Assembly (NCBI GenBank): GCA_019244415.1
Contig: JAFASN010000080.1
Location: 1 to 64,000 of the forward strand
Source of the DNA: Verrucomicrobiota bacterium
Lineage (GTDB): Bacteria > Verrucomicrobiota > Verrucomicrobiia > Chthoniobacterales > UBA10450
Length of the DNA: 64,000 nt
Direction of reading: 5' to 3'
In this document: piece after piece, positions 17,417 to 26,265 of the stretch
Layout of the letters: every line of letters begins with the position of its first letter
Position numbering within the stretch: position 1 is the stretch's first letter
Translations under genes and position numbers: made by a program
Notes under the pieces: model-generated
The model's database searches: none
What the model saw: only the letters and a program-made list of their open reading frames with translations
Told to the model about the DNA's origin: nothing

Positions 17417-19498
17417 ATGAGCTGGTGGAACAAGCTCCTCTGGATCGGCGTCACCGTGCTCGGGTTGACCGCGCTGGCGGTACTCGGGCTCTCGCGCGGT
17501 GAGCAAATCAACGCCCTCTGGATCATCGTCGCCGGGTTCTGCGCATTCGCGATCAGCTATCGCTTCTATTCCAAATGGCTCGCCACAAAAGTACTCGTAC
17601 TCGATGACACGCGCGCCCCTCCGGCGCTGGTGCAAAACGACGGCAAAGATTTCGTCCCGACAAACCGCTGGATGGTTTTCGGCCATCACTTCGCCGCCAT
17701 CGCCGGTCCAGGGCCGCTGGTCGGACCGGTACTCGCCGCGCAATTCGGCTTTCTGCCGGGCACGCTCTGGATTTTGGTTGGCGCCACGCTCGGCGGCGGT
17801 GTGCACGATATGATTGTACTTTTCGCCTCGGTGCGGCGGCGGGGAAAAACACTCGGCCAAATGGTGAAGGAAGAGATTGGCGCCACCGTGGGAACGATTG
17901 CCCTCGTTAGCGTGCTCGCGATCATGATCATCCTGCTTGCCGTGCTCGCCCTGGTCGTTGTGCAGGCGCTGGCGAAAAGCCCCTGGGGCGTATTCACCAT
18001 CGGTATGACAATCCCAATCGCGCTCATCATGGGCGGGGCATTGCGTAGCGGCAAAGTGCATTTGCGCTGGATCACTCTGTTCGGAATCGCCGGCCTGTTA
18101 TTCGCGGTCTGGAGCGGCCAGTTCCTCGCGAATTATCCGACACTCCAAGGATGGTTTCGCCAAAGCGACAAATGGCTTGCCTGGGCCATCATGATCTACG
18201 GGCTTGCCGCCTCGATCCTTCCGGTGTGGATGCTCTTAACGCCGCGCGATTATCTCAGCACGTTCCTGAAAATCGGGACGGTGGCTGCGCTCGCGGGTGC
18301 GGTCGTCATCATTCATCCCTCTTTGCAAATGCCGGCGTTGACAAAGTTCATCAACGGCACTGGGCTTGTCTTTGCCGGTCCGGTTTTTCCGTTCGTCTGC
18401 ATCACCATCGCCTGCGGCGCGGTCTCCGGTTTCCACTCACTCATTGCTTCGGGCACGACACCGAAGATGCTCGAGCGCGAATCGCGCATTCGTGACATCG
18501 GCTACGGTGCGATGATCACGGAAATGATGGTGGCGCTGATGGCGCTCGTGGCCGCGTGCGTACTCGCGCCGGGAGAATACTTCGCCATCAACAGCAAAGG
18601 GCCGCCGGCCGAAGTAGTGGCGAAAGTTTCAGCGGCAGGTTTTCCTGTGACCGAGTCGCAGATGCGGGACCTCGCGCGCGACCTGGGCGAGCAGACGATG
18701 TTTGGCCGCGCGGGCGGGGCGCCGACGTTTGCCGTTGGCATGGCACACATGTTCGCGCGCGTCCGGCAGAGTGGCGCGAGCTCATCGCTGCCGTCCGGCC
18801 ACGGCAGCGGTCGCTCCACCATGGCGCTCTGGTATCATTTCGCCATCATGTTCGAGGCGCTATTTATTCTTACAACGATCGACGCCGGTACCCGGGTAGG
18901 CCGCTTTCTACTTCAGGATTTCCTTGGTACTCTTTGGCGCCCGCTGGGGAACACGCGTTCATGGACTGCCAATATGTTCGCCAGTGTGTTGCTGGTGGCG
19001 GCATGGGGCTGGTTCCTTTACCAGGGCATCATCGATCCACTGGGAGGAATTAACACCCTCTGGCCGCTATTTGGACTGGCGAACCAGCTCCTTGCAGTAA
19101 TCGCCCTTTGCCTCGGCACCAGCCTGCTTATCAAGATGAACAAGGTGCGTTATCTATGGGTTACAATTGTGCCTCTCATTTTCATGTGCCTGGTTACGTT
19201 CTCGGCAGGTTACATGAAGATCTTCTCGGCGGATCCGAAGCTTGGGTTGTTATCCGGAGCTACTTCCCTCCTTGAGGGCGGGCATGGAATAGCTAACGCC
19301 AGTAAAGCTGCTGATGTCGCGCGGCAGGCTGCCGTCTGGCGCGTGGACGCGGTGGTAGCTGGTACTTTTCTGCTACTCGTTCTACTTATCGTGGCCGGAT
19401 CAGCGCTTGATTGGTACCGGCTGCTAACCGGGACAAAGCCGGCTCAACTACGCGAAAGCAAGTTCGTGCCGCTAACTAAAGTAGCTCGTGCTACCTAG
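17417..19498 (+). CDS. cstA: Carbon starvation protein A (CstA) family transporter
   Basis: A 693-residue inner-membrane protein with about 16-18 hydrophobic helices. It has the conserved CstA N-terminal signature NRWMVFGHHFAAIAGPGPLVGP (about residues 83-104) and the GGGVHDM loop that follows. The family includes peptide and pyruvate uptake transporters (CstA, BtsT/YjiY). Which substrate this one carries cannot be told. The upstream gene is divergent and the downstream pil-like operon is convergent, 15 bp away, so the gene is probably monocistronic. From about 18830 to the end the codons change from GC-rich (CTC, CTG, GCG) to more CTA, CTT, GTA and GCT. Confidence 0.94.
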   Translation: MSWWNKLLWIGVTVLGLTALAVLGLSRGEQINALWIIVAGFCAFAISYRFYSKWLATKVLVLDDTRAPPALVQNDGKDFVPTNRWMVFGHHFAAIAGPGPLVGPVLAAQFGFLPGTLWILVGATLGGGVHDMIVLFASVRRRGKTLGQMVKEEIGATVGTIALVSVLAIMIILLAVLALVVVQALAKSPWGVFTIGMTIPIALIMGGALRSGKVHLRWITLFGIAGLLFAVWSGQFLANYPTLQGWFRQSDKWLAWAIMIYGLAASILPVWMLLTPRDYLSTFLKIGTVAALAGAVVIIHPSLQMPALTKFINGTGLVFAGPVFPFVCITIACGAVSGFHSLIASGTTPKMLERESRIRDIGYGAMITEMMVALMALVAACVLAPGEYFAINSKGPPAEVVAKVSAAGFPVTESQMRDLARDLGEQTMFGRAGGAPTFAVGMAHMFARVRQSGASSSLPSGHGSGRSTMALWYHFAIMFEALFILTTIDAGTRVGRFLLQDFLGTLWRPLGNTRSWTANMFASVLLVAAWGWFLYQGIIDPLGGINTLWPLFGLANQLLAVIALCLGTSLLIKMNKVRYLWVTIVPLIFMCLVTFSAGYMKIFSADPKLGLLSGATSLLEGGHGIANASKAADVARQAAVWRVDAVVAGTFLLLVLLIVAGSALDWYRLLTGTKPAQLRESKFVPLTKVARAT

Positions 19499-19513
19499 AA
19501 GCTAGCTACCTGG

Positions 19514-19927
19514 TTATCTTCGCCGCAACGGCACAATGATTTCTTCGCCGCCGCGCGCGAGAATGACGCGGCCATCCTGAATGCTCTTAACCGTAAGCTG
19601 GTAAACCTGGCCGCTCATTTGCAGCCCAAATTGCTGGCCTTCACCCATCACCTTGCCGTTGATAATGGCAAACCGGGCGCTTGGATCGAGCATGATGGAA
19701 CTCACCACGAAAGAAGATGGAGGAATAGTTGGCCCGGCAACTTCGGCCGTCGCACCGGCCGCGTTGGCCGGCTTCCAGCCGATCGGCCAGAACGGATTAC
19801 GTTCATCTGCCTGCAAGGCGAAGCTGGATGTATGCTTTAGCTCGACCTTCGCTGTCGGCGCGGCAATGGCGCCGCGCGGGTTCACACTAAGTACGGGGAC
19901 GAGGAGCAGGAGAAGGAAGCGCTTCAT
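19514..19927 (-). CDS. PilP/GspC-position secreted protein
   Basis: A 137-residue exported protein with a signal peptide at about 1-22 and a small beta-rich C-terminal part (VYQLTVKSIQDGRVILARGGEEI). This resembles the compact homology-region folds of PilP and GspC, whose role is to link the inner-membrane platform to the secretin. It also has a RNPFWPIGW motif near the N-terminus of the mature protein, a feature seen in pilus/secretion linker proteins. It is the last gene of the pilM-N-O-like operon, and its start overlaps the pilO-like stop by four bases (ATGA, 19924-19927). The name is inferred from position and general features, as sequence similarity is weak. Confidence 0.6.
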   Translation of the reverse strand: MKRFLLLLLVPVLSVNPRGAIAAPTAKVELKHTSSFALQADERNPFWPIGWKPANAAGATAEVAGPTIPPSSFVVSSIMLDPSARFAIINGKVMGEGQQFGLQMSGQVYQLTVKSIQDGRVILARGGEEIIVPLRRR

Positions 19928-20487
19928 TTCTTGTCAATGATTGTCGCCACGGTGAGTGTTGCCTGCTGCAATTGTGGCAGCTCGTTGTTCGCTCGGATAC
20001 CTATTTTCCTGACTGAGAGCAGCGGCTCCGAGTTCTCCAGCAGTGCGATCGCTTTACCAAGGGTGATGAAATCGGCCTGCGGCAAGTCGATCGTCCAGAT
20101 ATAACGCGACCAGTCACTCAACTCTTTCTCTTTCGGTGCGCCGGTCGAGTCTAGCCGCGCGTTTGCTTTATCGATGTGCTGCTCGGCGAAGAAAGTCTTG
20201 ATGCGCGGTGGGAACCAGGCGATGGGCGCGCCCTCAGGGGTGAGAGCCCGTAGCGCCTCGTAATGGGCGGTAGCGGCGCGTGCGCTTTCCTCCAGCCGGC
20301 CGGCTTTGGCGATCTCCGTCTTGGACGATGCAACCTTGCCTTGCAGCTCGGCGATCTTGCTCTGCATCGTCTGTTCGCTGTGGTGCAAGGGGCCGATGAA
20401 GAAATTAAAGTACACGTAGAGCAAGGCCACCAGGCAGATAGCGCCGAGTACGAGCTTCTTTATCTGCTCTTTATCCAGCTTATTCAT
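19924..20487 (-). CDS. pilO: PilO-like inner-membrane pilus/secretion assembly protein
   Basis: A 187-residue protein with a short cytoplasmic N-terminus, one membrane helix (about 12-32), a coiled-coil (about 38-75) and a C-terminal ferredoxin-like domain. This is the architecture of PilO/GspM, which pairs with PilN/GspL in type IV pili and type II secretion. It starts inside the end of the pilN-like gene (8-bp overlap) and ends over the start of the pilP-position gene. The gene order is that of the Verrucomicrobial cluster that includes Amuc_1100 of Akkermansia, a PilO-like protein studied for host immune effects. Orthology to that protein is likely from position but not tested. Confidence 0.7.
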   Translation of the reverse strand: MNKLDKEQIKKLVLGAICLVALLYVYFNFFIGPLHHSEQTMQSKIAELQGKVASSKTEIAKAGRLEESARAATAHYEALRALTPEGAPIAWFPPRIKTFFAEQHIDKANARLDSTGAPKEKELSDWSRYIWTIDLPQADFITLGKAIALLENSEPLLSVRKIGIRANNELPQLQQATLTVATIIDKK

Positions 20488-21133
20488 CCTTCTTAGAGCG
20501 GCTGCGGCGCGTTTGTGGCGTGGGAGCGGGAATTGGTGATGGGTTGAACTCTATCGCGACGACGAAGTGCGCCGTGCCGGCGTTGTTGCCGCTGACGCGC
20601 AGGACGGTATCGAGGTCCTCCAAAGTTTTAAACTCCGCCTTCATCCCGGGATGATCTTTCCCGATTTGCTCGAGCAACATCTGCCGGAAATCTTCCGCCA
20701 CCGCGCGCGGTTCACTGCCAGCGGCTAATCCATCAATGACTAACGAGATGCCGCGGCTTTCATCCTCGGCTGAGCCGTCGATGCTCGTCAGCTGAACGTT
20801 TGGCGTGACGCAATCTGCCACCTTCGCCAGCAGCGGCGCCCAGTAAAAGCGCGACTCCATGATCCCGTCCAGCGTCTTGGTAGTACCGATGATGGCGTTT
20901 AGCTCGCCGGCGCGCTTTTGCGCGGCGGTCACCTTGGGTTCGATCTTGCTCCAGTCACGCTCGACGCTCGCGAGCTGGCTCTTGATGTTGAGTACGCGGT
21001 AACCGGTCCAAAGGTAGTTCAAGGCAAAGAGGGCGGCGATGCCGATGCCGACGTAGATGGTGAGCTTGAGAGGATCGCGCTGGCGTTGCCGCTGCTCGGC
21101 TATTTCCTCATGGAGAAGATTGAGTCGCAGCAT
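20480..21133 (-). CDS. pilN: PilN-like inner-membrane pilus/secretion assembly protein
   Basis: A protein of about 217 residues starting MLRLNLL, the usual beginning of PilN. It has a membrane helix at about residues 24-45 followed by a coiled-coil and a ferredoxin-like periplasmic domain. The frame is open upstream to 21256, but the ATG at 21133 lies two bases beyond the pilM-like stop at 21136 and gives the expected N-terminus. The C-terminus is a basic, Pro/Ser-rich tail (RRSRSKKDE). In T4P and T2S machines this protein binds PilM in the cytoplasm through its N-terminal tail and PilO in the periplasm. It overlaps the next gene by eight bases. Confidence 0.72.
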   Translation of the reverse strand: MLRLNLLHEEIAEQRQRQRDPLKLTIYVGIGIAALFALNYLWTGYRVLNIKSQLASVERDWSKIEPKVTAAQKRAGELNAIIGTTKTLDGIMESRFYWAPLLAKVADCVTPNVQLTSIDGSAEDESRGISLVIDGLAAGSEPRAVAEDFRQMLLEQIGKDHPGMKAEFKTLEDLDTVLRVSGNNAGTAHFVVAIEFNPSPIPAPTPQTRRSRSKKDE

Positions 21134-21135
21134 GA

Positions 21136-22215
21136 TTAGCTCCGCAGGTACTCGAACGCTGCCCCGCAGGCGACGCTGAGGGAGGCGAACTCCTGCTGTA
21201 ACGCCTTGCGTTTCGGCGCGGGGAGCGCGACTTCGCAGTTCTCCAGCGGGTCCCAAATTTCACAGGGCAATCCCAGCTCATCGCTCAGGGTTTGCAGCAC
21301 CATCTCGATCCTCGAAAGGCCGCCGGAGACAAAGAGGCGCTGAATGGATGTCTCATATTGCCCTTCAAAAAAGCCGATGGAATTGCGTACTTCGGTAGCG
21401 AGCCTGGTGAGAGTGTTACGGCAGATTTCGGTCATGCCGGAGTCGCCTTGCTGGACGAGCAACTGAGCCGCGCTCGCATCCAGTGCGCCCCCGGCGGTGA
21501 GCGCATCGATGAAATGTTTGCCGCCGTAATCGAAAGCGCGTGTGAGCGTAAGCTCACCGTTGCGGCCGATGAGTACGGTACTTTGCACGTGGCCGAAATC
21601 GAGAAGCAGAAACGCTTCGTTCAGGTGCACCTGCGGATGCGCGAACTCGAAGGCATTGAGGGTGCATACTGGCGCGAGCTGTAAAATCTCCGGCACAAGC
21701 CGCGCCTTGCCTGCTGCTTGCACGATTTGCTTTGCTTGTGCGCGAAGCATTCCGCCGACGAGGTAGCGCGTCTGTGTTGCCGTGGCCGTTTGCACTGCGA
21801 TTCCGCCTTCGCCCGAAACAGACGCAGCTCCGTCTGATGATGGCGGCGGCTCATTCGAGATGCGAGCAACATCGAGCACAAATTCCTTGCAGTCCTGGTT
21901 GAGCATGCCGAGGTCGTTATAGCGGAGCGCGTTCCGGAGCAGCTCCGGCGGCGTGTTCGGCTGCTCAATCATCCGGAGGAGGGCGCCCGGTTCAGACACG
22001 GCAATCGCGCAGTTTCTGGGATGGCCGCCGAGGTCCTTGAGTAATGTTTTTAGCTCGGAGGCGATCGCATCCGCATCAGCAGGTTCTCCGGGCAGCTGGT
22101 GGGTGGCGAAGCTGTTCAAAACGTAGCGCGCCTCGCCTTTTTTCTGGAGCAGTACCGCTTTGTAACTGCGCTTTCCCAAATCGATGCCGATGACAGAGTT
22201 CCCGCGTCTGGCCAT
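21136..22215 (-). CDS. pilM: PilM-like actin-fold cytoplasmic pilus assembly protein
   Basis: A 359-residue protein that begins with an actin-like phosphate-1 motif, VIGIDLGKRSYKAVLL (about 8-23), as in PilM. PilM is the cytoplasmic partner that ties PilN to the assembly ATPases. Further actin-like elements include LLLDFGHVQSTVLI and the FVSGGLSRIEMV strand. The gene has a good ribosome binding site (GAGGAG, complement of 22219-22225) just before ATG 22215. It is the first gene of the pilM-pilN-pilO-pilP-like operon. No secretin (pilQ), ATPase or pilin gene follows, since cstA converges immediately downstream. Confidence 0.8.
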   Translation of the reverse strand: MARRGNSVIGIDLGKRSYKAVLLQKKGEARYVLNSFATHQLPGEPADADAIASELKTLLKDLGGHPRNCAIAVSEPGALLRMIEQPNTPPELLRNALRYNDLGMLNQDCKEFVLDVARISNEPPPSSDGAASVSGEGGIAVQTATATQTRYLVGGMLRAQAKQIVQAAGKARLVPEILQLAPVCTLNAFEFAHPQVHLNEAFLLLDFGHVQSTVLIGRNGELTLTRAFDYGGKHFIDALTAGGALDASAAQLLVQQGDSGMTEICRNTLTRLATEVRNSIGFFEGQYETSIQRLFVSGGLSRIEMVLQTLSDELGLPCEIWDPLENCEVALPAPKRKALQQEFASLSVACGAAFEYLRS

Positions 22216-22357
22216 AGTGCTCCTCGTGCTTATAGCGGGAACCGTGCCGACGATGATGCGGTTTTATCCCCAGGCGAAGCGGTGTGATTCTTCTGTCCCG
22301 GTGACCAATCGCGCGCATCTGCTCTTTCGCTATGTTGCGTAATCTGAGCGACGCCCA
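22216..22357. promoter_or_regulatory. Divergent promoter region of pilM-like operon and hsp20-lon
   Basis: 142 bp separate two start codons that point away from each other, so promoters for both operons must lie here or overlap the genes. I cannot place confident -35/-10 boxes. No CIRCE-like inverted repeat is visible. Confidence 0.4.
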
Positions 22358-22741
22358 ATGGAAAAGATCCGGCAGATCAAACTCCGAGTGCAAGGCACTG
22401 AGGTGCGGGTGAGCAGCTTTCAGCTTTGGCGAGGCGAGCCACACCGGTGGCAGCCAGCCATTAACGCTTTTCGCTGCGCGACGGCGGTGCGCATTTGCGT
22501 CGATCTCGCGGGTGTAGATCAACGCGCGATCGAGCTGACGGTGGAGTCTCGGCGCGTCATTCTCCGCGGTTCGCGCAGCGCGCCCGAGCCGACGGATCAA
22601 GCGGTGCAAATGCTGGCGTTGGAAATCGATTACGGGCCGTTCGAGCGCGAGGTGCACCTGCCGCGCGAAGTCGAGGTGAACGAAGCGCGCGCCGAGCAGG
22701 ATAACGGGCTGCTCTGGATTTACCTGCCGCTGAAGAAATGA
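22358..22741 (+). CDS. Hsp20/alpha-crystallin small heat-shock protein
   Basis: A 127-residue protein whose C-terminal 85 residues form an alpha-crystallin domain: ICVDLAGVDQRAIELTVESRR, the FEREVHLPREVEVNEARAEQDNGLL strands and a terminal beta-strand ending WIYLPLKK. Small heat-shock proteins are ATP-independent holdases that keep unfolding proteins refoldable or degradable. The stop overlaps the ATG of lon (ATGA at 22738-22741), which implies coupled translation of a holdase with a degradative protease. The C-terminal IXI motif found in many Hsp20 proteins is not obvious. Confidence 0.88.
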   Translation: MEKIRQIKLRVQGTEVRVSSFQLWRGEPHRWQPAINAFRCATAVRICVDLAGVDQRAIELTVESRRVILRGSRSAPEPTDQAVQMLALEIDYGPFEREVHLPREVEVNEARAEQDNGLLWIYLPLKK

Positions 22742-25173
22742 ACGAAAACGCCATCTCCACCCTTCAATCTGAGCCGGACGCGCCACCGCCGCAGGGGTGC
22801 GCGGTGGCTGCGGAACCGGCAGCCAAGCATGGCGTCCCGCGCATTCCCGAGGAACTCGCGATCCTGCCGGTCCGCGGGTTTGTCGTTTTTCCCGGGAGTG
22901 TTCTGCCGCTGACGGTAAGCCGGCCGGCATCGATCAAATTGCTGGATGAAACATTGCCGATCACGAAGATCGTTGGCCTGCTGGCGCAGCGCGATGAAAA
23001 GACGGAGCAACCCGCGCCATCCGATCTGTATCACACCGGCACCGCCGCGATTGTACTCAAGCTCCTGCGGCAGGCTGACGATCGCATCATTATCGTCGTC
23101 CAGGGTCTTCGGCGTTTCGCCATGCGGAAGATTGTCGCGACCGAGCCGTACTTGCGCGCCGAGATTGATCTGCCGAAATCGATCACGCCCGCGCCGAGCA
23201 GCGCGTGGCAGGCAGAATTCCAGAACTTGCGTGACACAGCGGCGAGGCTGGCGCAATTGCGCCCGGAGATTCCCGACGAAGTGGTAGGCATTATCCGGGA
23301 GATCGATGACCCGGAGCAACTAACCGATTTTCTGGCCGGCAACCTTTCGGCCGATGTCGCGCAAAAGCAGGCCATCCTGGAAGAACTGGACGTGCAAAAA
23401 CGGTTGCGCGCCGTGCAGACCCACATTTCGGCGCAGCTCGAGGTGGCGGAGATTCAGCAAAAGCTCCAGCAGGATGTGCAATCACAGTTCAGCGAGGCGC
23501 AACGCAAAGCGTATTTGCGCTCGCAATTGAAAGCCATCCAGCGCGAGCTCGGCGAAGGCGGCGATACCGGTGCGGACGAGCAGATCGCGACTCTGCGCAC
23601 CCGCCTCGAAGAAGCGAAGCCGCCGGCGGAAGTGCTCGCGCAAGCCGAACGCGAGCTGAAGCGGCTCGATATCGTTCCGCCGGCCAGCCCGGAGTACTCA
23701 GTCATCGTCAGCTACGTGGAGACAATCGCGGAGCTGCCCTGGTCAAAGGTGAGCGAGGACAATCTCGATCTCGATAAAGCGCAGCAAATCCTCGATCGCG
23801 ACCATTACGACTTGGAGAAGGTGAAACGGCGGCTGATTGAGTACCTCGCCGTGCACAAGCTTAATCCCGGCGGACGCGGGCCAATTCTCTGTCTTCTCGG
23901 CCCGCCCGGCGTGGGCAAGACAAGCCTCGGTCAATCCGTGGCCGATGCGCTCGGCCGAAAGTTCGTGCGCATGAGTCTCGGTGGCATCCGCGATGAAGCC
24001 GAAATCCGTGGGCATCGCCGTACTTACATCGGCTCAATGCCGGGGCGCATCATCCAGGAATTGCGCCGGGCCGGGACGCGCAATCCGGTCATGATGCTGG
24101 ATGAGATTGATAAAATCGGCGCGGATTTTCGCGGCGATCCGGCCAGCGCATTACTCGAAGTACTCGATCCGCGGCAGAACTTCGCCTTTGTCGATCGCTA
24201 CCTCGATGTGCCTTTCGACCTTTCGCAAATCATCTTCATCGCCACGGCCAATTACATTGGCGGAATCCCCGGACCGCTGCTTGATCGAATGGAGCTAATC
24301 GATCTGCCGGGTTACACCGAGCGCGAGAAGCTGGAAATCGGCAAACGATATTTGATCCCGCGGCAGCTCACGGAGAACGGGCTGAAAGCCGAGCAGATTG
24401 AGTTCGAGGAAGAAGCGTTGCGGCTCATCATTAACGACTACACGCACGAAGCTGGTGTGCGCGAGCTCGAGCGGCAGATTGGCGCCGTTTGCCGCGCGGT
24501 GGCGGCGCGTGTGGCGCGTGGCATCACCGAACGCGTCATCATCACGCGCGACTTTGTGCGCGAGACGCTCGGGCCGCAGCGTTACATTCACGAGCAGCGG
24601 CTCACCAGCAATCTGCCGGGCGTTGTCACCGGGCTGGCCTACACGCCTACGGGCGGCGAAATTTTACACATCGAAGCAACGCGTTATCCCGGCAAGGGAA
24701 ACATCACGCTCACGGGTCAGATCGGCAACGTCATGAAGGAATCGGCGCAGGCTGCACTCAGTCTCGTGCGCACGCGCGCGACGGCGGTGGGGGCAAAGCC
24801 GGAAGATTTTCGCGAATACGATATTCACATTCATGTGCCGGCCGGCGCAGTGCCGAAGGATGGGCCGTCTGCCGGCGTCGCCATGTTCACGGCGTTGGCT
24901 TCGCTGTTCAGCGACACTCGGGTGCGCAGCGATGTCGCCATGACGGGAGAAATCACGCTGCGCGGCATGGTATTGCCCATCGGCGGATTGAAAGAAAAAA
25001 GCCTGGCTGCCATGCGCGCCGATATCGGCACCGTCATCATTCCGAAGCTGAACGAGAAAGATCTTGCCGAGCTTCCCGAGGAAGCGAAACAAAAGCTGCG
25101 CTTTGTTCCGGTGGAAACGGTGGACGCGGTGCTGGCGAACGCGCTCGAATCCGCCGAGCAGGCGAACGAGTGA
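22738..25173 (+). CDS. lon: ATP-dependent Lon protease (LonA)
   Basis: An 811-residue LonA-type protease. An N-terminal substrate-binding LAN domain starts with [19 protein letters not shown]. It is followed by a helical linker, an AAA+ module with Walker A GPPGVGKT (388-395) and Walker B MLDEIDKI, and a Ser-Lys protease domain with Ser711 in PKDGPSAG and Lys754 in GGLKEK. The Ser-Lys spacing of 43 residues matches E. coli Lon. It degrades misfolded and regulatory proteins in the cytoplasm. It is translationally coupled to hsp20. It converges with the cytochrome c gene, only 17 bp beyond its stop. Confidence 0.97.
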   Translation: MNENAISTLQSEPDAPPPQGCAVAAEPAAKHGVPRIPEELAILPVRGFVVFPGSVLPLTVSRPASIKLLDETLPITKIVGLLAQRDEKTEQPAPSDLYHTGTAAIVLKLLRQADDRIIIVVQGLRRFAMRKIVATEPYLRAEIDLPKSITPAPSSAWQAEFQNLRDTAARLAQLRPEIPDEVVGIIREIDDPEQLTDFLAGNLSADVAQKQAILEELDVQKRLRAVQTHISAQLEVAEIQQKLQQDVQSQFSEAQRKAYLRSQLKAIQRELGEGGDTGADEQIATLRTRLEEAKPPAEVLAQAERELKRLDIVPPASPEYSVIVSYVETIAELPWSKVSEDNLDLDKAQQILDRDHYDLEKVKRRLIEYLAVHKLNPGGRGPILCLLGPPGVGKTSLGQSVADALGRKFVRMSLGGIRDEAEIRGHRRTYIGSMPGRIIQELRRAGTRNPVMMLDEIDKIGADFRGDPASALLEVLDPRQNFAFVDRYLDVPFDLSQIIFIATANYIGGIPGPLLDRMELIDLPGYTEREKLEIGKRYLIPRQLTENGLKAEQIEFEEEALRLIINDYTHEAGVRELERQIGAVCRAVAARVARGITERVIITRDFVRETLGPQRYIHEQRLTSNLPGVVTGLAYTPTGGEILHIEATRYPGKGNITLTGQIGNVMKESAQAALSLVRTRATAVGAKPEDFREYDIHIHVPAGAVPKDGPSAGVAMFTALASLFSDTRVRSDVAMTGEITLRGMVLPIGGLKEKSLAAMRADIGTVIIPKLNEKDLAELPEEAKQKLRFVPVETVDAVLANALESAEQANE

Positions 25174-25190
25174 GTACAGGCCTGACGCCC

Positions 25191-25799
25191 CTACGGAGCA
25201 GGCGTGGCCGAGCTTGCCGGAGAAGCTGATTCCGCGGGTGAAGGCGACGCCGTCGTTGCGGCTGCTGCTGGCTTGCGCTCGCCGCCCGGACCTTCGCGGA
25301 GTACCGCCTGCACTGACGCGGGTAGCTTATCAGCGTTGTGCAGGAGCAGGCTGACCTGCCAAAGCTCCGTGTCGCTGAGGCGCTCGTTGTAGGTCGGCAT
25401 TGCGCTAAACCGGATCCCATTTTTCACGACCCAATGCGTTTCTCCCACTTCGTCATCGGTCACGCCTTTTGATGGCGGAAGAAGATGCGGCGCGAGCGGG
25501 TAGAAATTTTTGCCCGCGCCGGAGTGCGGATCATCGATGTGACCGTGGCAACCGGCGCAGCCTTTCGTTTGGTAAATGTGCGCGCCGGCGAGCAGGTTTG
25601 TTTCATCCGCTTGAATCGGCGACTGTTCCTGCCCGGCCTTGCCCATCGATGCAGTGATGGCGGTCCGCGCCAGGAAGCGTTCCATCGGCTGCGAGCTGGC
25701 GCTCACGTTCATCGGTACTCCGCCCTGCGCGATGAAAATGTACACCGCCGCCACTGCCAGGAGAATGCCTGCGATTAAACCGACAAAGAATTTGCCCAT
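25191..25799 (-). CDS. Membrane-anchored class I cytochrome c
   Basis: A protein of about 202 residues starting MGKFFVG with a single N-terminal helix (about 3-23) that may act as an uncleaved anchor. One heme-binding CAGCH lies at 81-85, and a probable axial ligand is Met134 in FSAMPTY. The C-terminal 40 residues are an Ala/Ser/Pro-rich low-complexity tail. The frame is open upstream to 25961, but the chosen ATG precedes the membrane segment directly. The protein is likely an electron carrier on the periplasmic face; its redox partners are not encoded nearby. Confidence 0.87.
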   Translation of the reverse strand: MGKFFVGLIAGILLAVAAVYIFIAQGGVPMNVSASSQPMERFLARTAITASMGKAGQEQSPIQADETNLLAGAHIYQTKGCAGCHGHIDDPHSGAGKNFYPLAPHLLPPSKGVTDDEVGETHWVVKNGIRFSAMPTYNERLSDTELWQVSLLLHNADKLPASVQAVLREGPGGERKPAAAATTASPSPAESASPASSATPAP

Positions 25800-25872
25800 G
25801 AGGAAAGTTTGAGCCTGGACGGAATCTCTGGAAAGAGAAAAGAACGCGCAGGACAACCCTGACCGCGGTCCG

Positions 25873-26238
25873 TTACACTGCCGCGCCGTGCCATTTGCCT
25901 TCCAGCACTTGCCTGAGTACGACCGCCTGGTTGTGCTCTTCGTCGCGCGCGGAATAGACAAGTGTCACGCAACCGTGACGCGCCTGTTGCGAGATCAGCT
26001 TCAACTCCTCGCCACGGGTGGCAAGTTCTCGCCGGTAGCGCGCAGTAAACTCCCGCCACTTCTTCGGGTCGTGACCGAACCATTTCCGGAGCGCAGTACT
26101 TGGCGCGATCTCCTTCATCCAGAGATCGATCCTGGCTTTCTCCTTGCGCAAACCTCGCGGCCAAAGCCGGTCCACCAGAATGCGCACGCCGTCTGATTTT
26201 GAGGGCGCCTCATATGCGCGTTTGAGCCGGACTTCCAT
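25873..26238 (-). CDS. DUF488 family protein (YeaO-like)
   Basis: A 121-residue protein matching the small DUF488/YeaO family: VRILVDRLWPRGL (about 18-30) and LVYSARDEEHNQAVVL near the C-terminus are its hallmark segments. The function is unknown; a single-domain cytoplasmic protein is expected. It lies downstream of the amino-acid permease on the same strand with a 27-bp gap and upstream of the cytochrome gene by 73 bp. Confidence 0.88.
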   Translation of the reverse strand: MEVRLKRAYEAPSKSDGVRILVDRLWPRGLRKEKARIDLWMKEIAPSTALRKWFGHDPKKWREFTARYRRELATRGEELKLISQQARHGCVTLVYSARDEEHNQAVVLRQVLEGKWHGAAV

Positions 26239-26265
26239 GCATCGGGCGGTGGCGTGGCCACAACG

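Noticed and set aside
17123-18061. 312-codon minus-strand frame across the start of cstA
   Set aside because: Charged, His-rich antisense sequence of a membrane protein gene. CstA signature motifs fix the plus-strand reading.
22216-22357. CIRCE/HrcA operator at hsp20-lon, dnaK or groES
   Set aside because: I looked for TTAGCACTC and GAGTGCTAA arms in all three leaders and found none.
25174-25210. Bidirectional terminator between lon and the cytochrome c gene
   Set aside because: Only a 5-bp GCCTG/CAGGC stem with a 14-base loop and no T-run; too weak to claim.
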